Below are positions 58,101 to 64,000 of a DNA stretch of 64,000 bases, one piece after another. Within the stretch, counting starts at the first letter, position 1; each line of letters starts with the position of its first letter. The DNA is from Cylicocyclus nassatus (Eukaryota; Nematoda; Chromadorea; Rhabditida; Strongylidae). The stretch lies in the NCBI GenBank assembly GCA_958299035.1, contig CATQJL010000001.1:15202305-15266304 (forward strand). The letters run 5' to 3'. Both the position numbers and the translations under genes were made by a program. A model generated the notes under the pieces. It saw only the letters and a program-made list of their open reading frames with translations. It ran no database searches and had not been told where the DNA came from.

Positions 58101-61070
58101 AATATAGAAAAAAATGTAAAAGGTATGCCCAAATAACTAGACTTATACAGCAAAAATAAAATTGAGGAAAAGATGAATACCTTTCATTTTCTGAGGCAAA
58201 TCTGGAAACTCAAATTAAGGACTGCACAAAAGTCTCATACCTTCTTGATATTCAACATAAATGTGCCGCCGTTGGTTCGCTCAGCATTCGAATAGGCGAC
58301 AAGCCATTCCGTAGTGGCGAGCCAACTCAAACTGGTGACTGCCAAACCTTGAGCATTTTGTGGTGCTTGGGTTGCACGAACTAGCTGGAAATACCGCCAT
58401 CATATGAGCAATGGGCCGAAACGAAGACGCATACTTCTATCTCGGGCTTAAGTTGGAAAATCTTTCCATTGGCATCTCCGACTACCAACTGTTTTCCTTT
58501 CGGGCTCCATGATATCTCACTAATATTGGCTTCTAATTTCTTTTCACCAAGAATACTGTACTTCGTTAGGGTCTAAATAATATCGAAGTGTAGATTTACG
58601 AAACAAGTATGATGCGGATCCTTACCTGCATGTCAATCTTAGCCACACTGAGAGTTCGATCAGTATCTGACGCTGCAAACATATCAGCAAGTGCTGGATT
58701 CCATTCAAACGCAATCCCTTTGGAAGCAGTGTTGCCTACACGAACTGAGCATAAAGGTATGGCCTGAATCACAACGTAATAGGTAGATGTTGCAAATCCA
58801 CAGATAGTTACCTCTCCCGGGATATCGACAGATAACGCAACAATGTTGTAAACATGAACAAAACATCCATATTGATTGTTCGTGAAGACACCAAGAAGAG
58901 TTTCATCGGCATTCAGACCGATGCTGACGATTTCCCACTGAATATGTACCTTTAAAGAAATCGTTATAAAAATCCATGGCTCCCTCAAGCTTTTATGTTA
59001 AAGGCAGTGTCCGGGCAAAAAATCGATTTCGAGATTTTGTGCTTACTTGGGCCTATTCGCTACGCTGAATCCGAAAATGCACATTGTAGAGTGCGAAAAT
59101 GGCGAAAAACGGCTCTAACGCATAAGGGAAATGAGCAGGTGGGCGGGATCCTCCCCACTGCGAATTCACGTTCCCGGCTTCCGGAGCGACCTTTTCGCTT
59201 CCGGTTTCAAGTCAATCATTCGCACTTGGCCGGTAGCGATGTTAGAACGGCTAGCGGAATCGAGAAAATCGCTCCGGGAACTAGGAGCGTGAAATCGCAC
59301 TTGGGAAAGCCCCGCCCACCTGCTAATTTCCTTCCTATATTAGAGCCTTTTTTCGCCGTTTTCGCGCTATCCAATGTGGATTTTCGGATTCAGCATGGCG
59401 AATAGGCCCGTATAAGCACAAAATCTCAAAATCGAGTTTTTGCCCGGACACTGCCTTTAACATCAAAAACTGTTGCGGCGATGAAAAAGCTATAAAACGC
59501 GCAAGAAGAAAACCTGTGGCTCCAGAGCAGTGACTTTGGTTTGTTTAGCACCTCCGAATGCTGCAGCTGCGGATTCGTGGGCAATGCTGCTTCGCCAGGA
59601 TACAAGCTGAAGTAATTTCAAAATTAACATTTCACCTCTCTGGCGTTGTAAATTCTGTAAATTCTCTCATCCCTCGTGTTCGTTTTTTTTTTGATACAAC
59701 TACCGTTGAAACCAAAAAGTTGTGTTTTCAAGCAAGCATTGCGAAGCTACATATTCGCTCCAAACTTATAAATCCCACGATTCGCTAATTTTAGGGGTTC
59801 GATGTTCTATCAGTGTTTTCATCACGACTTCATCCACACTTCGCCAGAAGCGAGGCCTCGGGAAGAGTTCACGCGATTTGATCGTCGCGATTCAATCGCG
59901 ACAACACAACTGTTACGAGTTCATTGCATGCCGACCAGCTTGCATTTCGGTTGTGTTACTTTTCCAGCCCGAAATTTTTGAATGTAAAATGGAAATAAAT
60001 GGAAATCGCGGCGGTGATTGAATCGCGACGAACAAATCGCGTGAACTCTGTCCGAGGCCTGAAGGCGTCCGAAAGCGCCCAAAAGCGTTGAAAAGTGCTC
60101 AAAGAAGCTCAAAAGCGCCCAAAAGCGCACACACTGCTCTTCTCTTCACTTTCTTGTGTGAGGACAGTAGAGTGAGATTGAAGAGAGGATAGAGAAATTT
60201 GGGTGCTTTTGGGCGTTTTTGGGCGCTTTTGAGCGAGGTCCTGCCGAGGCCTTAGACAAGGACATTTAGTGGACCCTGACTAACTGACTCAAGTCCTGCT
60301 GAAAAATTTGAAATCCAGACGAGAAAATCGCTTAGAAAATAGTTAGATGCGGCAGAGACAGCCCCTTCTACTGAGTGGGTGGCTGAGGTTGATGGGCCCG
60401 AATCGACTTCAAAGCATTCGGAATAATTGAGAAGAGATTCTGATGAAGTAAATTCTCCACATTTGTGGATAATCTGAAGCCCAGCTTTTCGGACATAGCG
60501 GCTTCAGACTACTCATGATGGGCGGGGCTGCCTCTAATCACCTTCTGAAGCGTGGTTTCTTTCATTGGGGCTTGAGCACTTCCTTGTCAGAGGTTCTTGG
60601 CGTACCGCATCAATCACTCCATGCCAGCTTTGGGTGAGTTTACACAAACGTTAAAGACGGTATGTATACGGTACTTAACGAATTCGGCTAGTTTGTGAGC
60701 TCTTAGAGACCCTGATTGCATTGGTTTTCCCCTTATTTCTCCTGAGTCAACGAATACGGCTATTTTCTAAACTCTTTCAGAACGTCAATGATCAATTTTC
60801 TAACCCAATTTTGACATTTCACACTGTTTCTATCCATGGTTCGACTAAGAAGAACGAAGGAAATTACTCACCTCATGGTTGCTTGACACAGCTACAACGA
60901 CTTGAAATTTGGACGCTACTACCAGTTTTTGTTGGAAATGTATTGAAGGTGGTGCGGGTGCAAAGCTGTGCACATTTGGTATCGTAGAAAGTGGATGACA
61001 CTGAATGAGCAAAGAGATTTAATTCAATTTGCAATCTACAGGCTATCCAACTCACCGCAAAAGTTTGCAT
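52147..61070 (-). CDS. Nup214-type FG nucleoporin (NPP-14-like), 37 exons
   Basis: This is a cytoplasmic-face nuclear-pore subunit. The model, 5' to 3', is: 61056-61070, 60872-61000, 59514-59606, 58812-58949, 58626-58763, 58435-58572, 58241-58384, 57891-58040, 57736-57850, 57508-57613, 57014-57450, 56565-56665, 56332-56509, 56172-56276, 56028-56119, 55875-55970, 55633-55787, 55402-55582, 55223-55345, 55064-55176, 54880-54975, 54778-54830, 54592-54724, 54472-54516, 54332-54409, 54214-54279, 54002-54151, 53792-53908, 53683-53742, 53286-53627, 53087-53203, 52906-53029, 52726-52852, 52574-52666, 52400-52527, 52222-52344, 52147-52168. This gives about 1,539 residues. Residues 1-388 are WD-like propeller ([40 protein letters not shown]). 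Residues 389-534 are FG-rich (SVFGGA, SLFGGA) and 570-777 coiled coil. From about 900 onward there are many xxFG repeats, ending SFSTWR. One extra base in the 55064-55176 exon shifts the frame. MITEs lie in introns 2 and 3. Confidence 0.92.
57620..57690 (-). repeat. Solo CR1-like 3' tail in a nup214 intron
   Basis: On the minus strand, the hairpin GCACTGTTCATGAATAGTGC is followed by ATC and an AATAAATAAATAAATA repeat. This matches the architecture of the 3' end of the CR1-like element at 48.1 kb (GCAC/GTGC hairpin, then ATCAAATAAATAA). Confidence 0.5.
59002..59456. mobile_element. TTAA-flanked inverted-repeat MITE, family A copy 5 (intronic)
   Basis: The ends AGGCAGTGTCCGGGCAAAAA and TTTTTGCCCGGACACTGCCT are flanked by TTAA on both sides (58998-59001 and 59457-59460). 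It lies in the third intron of nup214. Its 455-bp length equals that of copy 4. Confidence 0.9.
59853..60060. mobile_element. Harbinger-like MITE, family H copy 1
   Basis: The ends AGGCCTCGGGAAGAGTTCAC, then GCGATTTG, and CGCGTGAACTCTGTCCGAGG are inverted. The interior is shared with the copy at 63401-63615. It lies in the second intron of nup214. Confidence 0.7.
60062..60252. repeat. Inverted repeat of AAAAGCGCCC units
   Basis: AAAGCGCCCAAAAGCGTTG and AAAAGCGCCCAAAAGCGC are mirrored by GCTTTTGGGCGTTTTTGGGC and GCGCTTTTGAGCG. The arms flank a TCTTCTCTTCAC / GTGAGATTGAAGAGA pair. It lies in the same nup214 intron. Confidence 0.6.
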
Positions 61071-61509
61071 TTTTTCTGGGTGTAGTGTGCTACCCTAAAG
61101 TAATTTGATGTATATATAAGACTTCCAGAGAGGTTATAAAACAAGTATGAAGTGACAAGTCACGAAATTGGCGAAATTCAAAAGCCCGCAGGCGACAAAT
61201 CCGCGATGGTGCGACTGCGGCCACATGCAATTTTACGGCTTGTGTCAATAAAAATCCAGTCGACTGCACTTTTTTGGTCGGAAGAGTTTTCCACCTTTTC
61301 AGCTTTTGGTTTTCCATGAGTGCTTCTTCCACTTGACACATGTTTTAGGTTTTTGATACTAGTATTTTGAAGGGTTATGTACACAACACTCAATTTGTGG
61401 ATATTTTTGCCCAAAGTCATCTGTTTTGTTGGAAATAGTGTTTCCTATTTCTTATGTGATTATTGCGGCATGCCATGTAGTTTTTTTTTTCAAAATTCAT
61501 ACTTGCAGG
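61071..61509. promoter_or_regulatory. Divergent intergenic region between nup214 and gid8
   Basis: The two start codons point away from each other across about 440 bp, so both promoters must lie here or overlap the first exons. A minus-strand ORF inside (61178-61420) has no recognisable motif. I see no TATA-like element that I would commit to. Confidence 0.5.
61502..61508 (+). promoter_or_regulatory. Probable trans-splice acceptor of gid8
   Basis: A CTTGCAG acceptor precedes the ATG by a single base, after a T-rich stretch (61480-61490). This fits spliced-leader addition and favours the start at 61510 over the ATG at 61426. Confidence 0.55.
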
Positions 61510-64000
61510 ATGTCAAGTTCTTCATCATATTCGGGTAGCAGCGCAGTATATAGCGATTCATCTCGTGCCAGCACGCCAGACCACCATGGTACGTTCTCGT
61601 TCACCTTATCCATCAACCGTGAAATCCCTGCAGCTGTGCCACCTCCGGCTAACGTAGCAGCTCCTGCTATAAGCGAGGAAGCTCCTGCTGTGGAACATCC
61701 AGCAGAAGCTGCTCCTCGCGCGGAAGAGGAACGCCATTCGGATGGCGATGACGATCCGTTTGCGTACTCTTCGCATGTAAGGAATCCATAGCAGTTTATT
61801 CCCTTTTAGTTTGACTTATATGTTCAGAACGAAGACATGGCTACCGACAGCACCCAGGATTCATCTGATGACGATGTAAGCGAGTCATCCAGCACTAGCG
61901 ACGATGCAGACGAAAAGAACAAGCGTGAGTATTTTTTCAACAATATACAGCCTAGATCTCAGTAGTCACAAGTGTGCGAAAGTTCAGCCGCAGGACAAAT
62001 TTTTGATATATCTCACTACTTTCTGGTGGAATTTAGGGCACCATCAGAGCACTGGAATTACTCTTGCTGCAGTTAATAAGGGAATATCATTGGTATCTAG
62101 ACTCTCAGCTCGGGAAGAGTTCAGGCGATTTCATCGCCGCTATTCTCCTGACAAGACAAACTTACGTTTCTATTGCATACCGATCATCTTGCATTTTGGT
62201 TGTGATAGTTCTCCAACACGACCAATCGTGGCTAACTGCCACAACCAAAATGCAAAATGATCGACATGCCACGGACCCGTTTGTCTTGCTGGGGGAATCG
62301 CGGCGATGAGATTGCGTGAACTATGCCCCAGACCTAAGACCAAGCAATCCTTACTTCCCAGATTATAAATTCAAGCACCTCTTAAATCTTGCCGACTGAA
62401 ATAGATCATACCGCTGCCCATTGTCGAGTCAGTAGATTAGGGATACTTGAAGAAATTGATGGACTCTCTCGGCTCATTTACTTTTTGTCTGGTGTATCTT
62501 TAGCGGACAATCGTTAAAATTTATCCAGAAATGCACGCTTTTGCTGCTTACACTCATCATCTGCGTGGAGCCGTCGCGTTGTGTATTTTCTGCGTTGGCG
62601 TCAAAATGTCATTGCCGTTGGATTTCAGCTTTTTTGATTTGTCTATTGCTTCTGCAATCGCTAATCTTTTCAGGAAGATGTCTGAAATCTAAGGCCTTTT
62701 CAGCAAATCCCGCTCCTATTCCTACATCACAGGAAATGGGAAAGCTCATTGTGGATTATCTAATATCTGAGGGCTATAGAGAGGTGGGTCCATCTTTTCA
62801 AGGAAGGATTTTGTAGTTCTTGTGATCTATTCGTCTTTTATCTTTCACCTTCCAGGCAGCAGAGCTGTTGTGCCAGGAGTCAGGATTGGAGCTACCCAAG
62901 GATGATATTAAAAACTTGGATGCGCGTATGAACATACGCTGTGCAATTATCGAAGGAAGACTGGAAGATGCCCTGAGACTGGTAACTTCATCGTCCGTCA
63001 ACTCCAGTATTTGAAATTCTATTTTTAGGTGAAAGAGTTGTGTCCTACCCTTTTAGACGAGAATCGAGAGGTTCGCTTCCATCTGATGCAACAGAATATC
63101 ATAGAAATGATTAGAAGAGGGTTAGTGATGTGGTTGTTTTGGCTTGTTATATTAAGTTTATTTTTTACAGAGAAATGGAGAAATCCCTAGATTACGCTCA
63201 AGAAAATCTCTCAAATGATCCCACTCTAACTGACTCTCAGCTAGATAGGTTAGAGAAGACGTTCGCGCTCTTGGCATTTGAGAAACCAGCCGAAAGTCCA
63301 TTTGGAAAACTGTTGGATCAATCGCAGAGACAAATGGTATGTTTTTCTATATTATTTGATTTTCATTTTTACGGATTCAGTGCTTTGCTGCGTGCTGTAA
63401 GGCCCCGGACAGACTTCACGCGATTTGATCGTCGCGACTCAATCGCCGACATTTCCATTCATTTTCATTTCACATTCAAAAATTTCGGACTGGAAAAGTA
63501 TCACAACCGAAATGCAAGTTGCTCGGCATGGAATGATGTTGTAACAGTTGTCTCGTCGATTTGATCGTCGCGATTCAGTCGCGACGATCAAATCGCGTGA
63601 AGTCTGTCCGGGGCCTAATGCGTCCTTAAAGTAAACAGCTTCTACTTTTTGAATACTCACTTCCTCGCTCTAGGACGAGCTGTATATTCAGGCACGAAGA
63701 AAATGATATGTTGATTTGGTTTGTTTACAAAAATTCTGAGCTTGTGGAACCAGTTCCGCTTCCTTTTGATCTCAATTTTTGAACTGCACTCAGCGCTTTT
63801 GTTTGCACCTGTCAATGTGGTGTTTGGCTGTACTCGAATAGCGTCATATCCGACAATCAAACAGTGTCCATAGTGTGGCTAACTGCTTTATTGATCCATG
63901 TAACGGGCAGAATTTGCCACATCTCTGTTTCTTTAGCGCTCTTCTCTCTGACTCTTGTATTTATTTCCATCGTTGTGTCTGTCTTTGACTGACACGCATA
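61510..64000 (+). CDS. gid8: GID8/TWA1 homologue (CTLH E3 ligase subunit), 5' part
   Basis: This is a scaffold subunit of the CTLH/GID ubiquitin ligase. The exons are 61510-61776, 61828-61924, 62704-62783, 62856-62981, 63029-63120 and 63171-63336, giving 276 in-phase codons. The rest lies beyond the window. Residues 1-121 are a low-complexity Ser/Ala/Pro and acidic extension (MSSSSSYSGSSAVYSDSSRA; DSSDDDVSESSSTSDDADEK). The LisH motif is at about 128-160 (MGKLIVDYLISEGYREAAEL). The CTLH region is at about 165-276 (ARMNIRCAIIEGRLEDALRL; VRFHLMQQNIIEMIRRGEME; FALLAFEKPAESPFGKLLDQ). The order and the LLAF-x-x-P-x-ESPFG-x-LL signature match human GID8. The missing part should be the CRA-domain end. 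The N-terminal extension is absent from the human protein. Introns 2 and 6 contain family H MITEs. Confidence 0.88.
62106..62336. mobile_element. Harbinger-like MITE, family H copy 2 (divergent)
   Basis: CTCGGGAAGAGTTCAGGCGA and GCATACCGATCATCTTGCAT match family H copy 1 with divergence. The right part TGAGATTGCGTGAACT is the degenerate mirrored end. A second internal inversion (TTGCATTTTGGTTGTG / CACAACCAAAATGCAA) is present. It lies in gid8 intron 2. Confidence 0.6.
63401..63615. mobile_element. Harbinger-like MITE, family H copy 3, TAA-flanked
   Basis: The ends GGCCCCGGACAGACTTCACG and CGTGAAGTCTGTCCGGGGCC are perfectly mirrored. They are flanked by TAA on both sides (63398-63400 and 63616-63618). 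A 3-bp TWA duplication fits PIF/Harbinger. It lies in the intron after gid8 exon 6. Confidence 0.85.

Noticed and set aside
61426..61509. Upstream ATG extending gid8 by 28 codons
   Set aside because: The extension is hydrophobic and separated from the body by a T-rich tract and CTTGCAG acceptor just before the second ATG, which looks like an outron.
1..64000. CRISPR array, prophage, bacterial operon or integron
   Set aside because: All supported genes have introns, and no regularly spaced direct repeats, ribosome-binding sites or bacterial gene clusters are present.

Overview
This window looks like nuclear DNA from a nematode, most likely a strongylid (hookworm-like) worm. That is inferred from many very short introns ending in pyrimidine-CAG, likely spliced-leader acceptors 1-3 bases before two start codons, a small secreted Cys-rich protein, and nematode-type RTE, CR1-like and BEL/Pao-like retroelement debris. 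No bacterial operon, CRISPR array or viral genome is present. No single novel system stands out. The most original content is a dense nest of short inverted-repeat transposons plus two genes I could model but not name.

Layout. 0-16 kb: no convincing host gene. It holds MITEs, foldback elements and a dead RTE-type retrotransposon (about 10.06-12.04 kb) carrying two later insertions. 16.15-23.31 kb (+): a roughly 20-exon gene for a charged coiled-coil plus ankyrin-like protein of at least 745 residues. 24.2-26.9 kb (-): a three-exon gene for a 106-residue secreted protein with six cysteines. 27-48 kb: gene-poor, with nested inverted-repeat elements, TTCGAATA-rich blocks, a 42-nt 5' half of tRNA-Gly, a BEL/Pao-like gag fragment and scattered protein-like ORFs. 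48.1-51.1 kb (-): a decayed CR1-like non-LTR retrotransposon interrupted by a 146-bp Mutator-like MITE. 52.1-61.1 kb (-): a complete 37-exon Nup214-type nucleoporin gene. 61.5-63.3 kb onward (+): the 5' part of a GID8/TWA1 gene (LisH-CTLH), which runs past the window end.

The nup214 and gid8 genes are divergent, with start codons about 440 bp apart, so they probably share a promoter region. Nup214 is a nuclear-pore component and GID8 a subunit of the CTLH E3 ubiquitin ligase; no shared pathway is implied. Introns of the three largest genes contain the same MITE families that fill the intergenic DNA.

Exon models were made by eye from splice signals and phase. Those for nup214, gid8, the ankyrin gene and the secreted protein are internally consistent: exon lengths sum to whole codons, apart from one extra base in nup214. 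The first exons of the ankyrin gene and the 3' end of gid8 are unresolved or absent.
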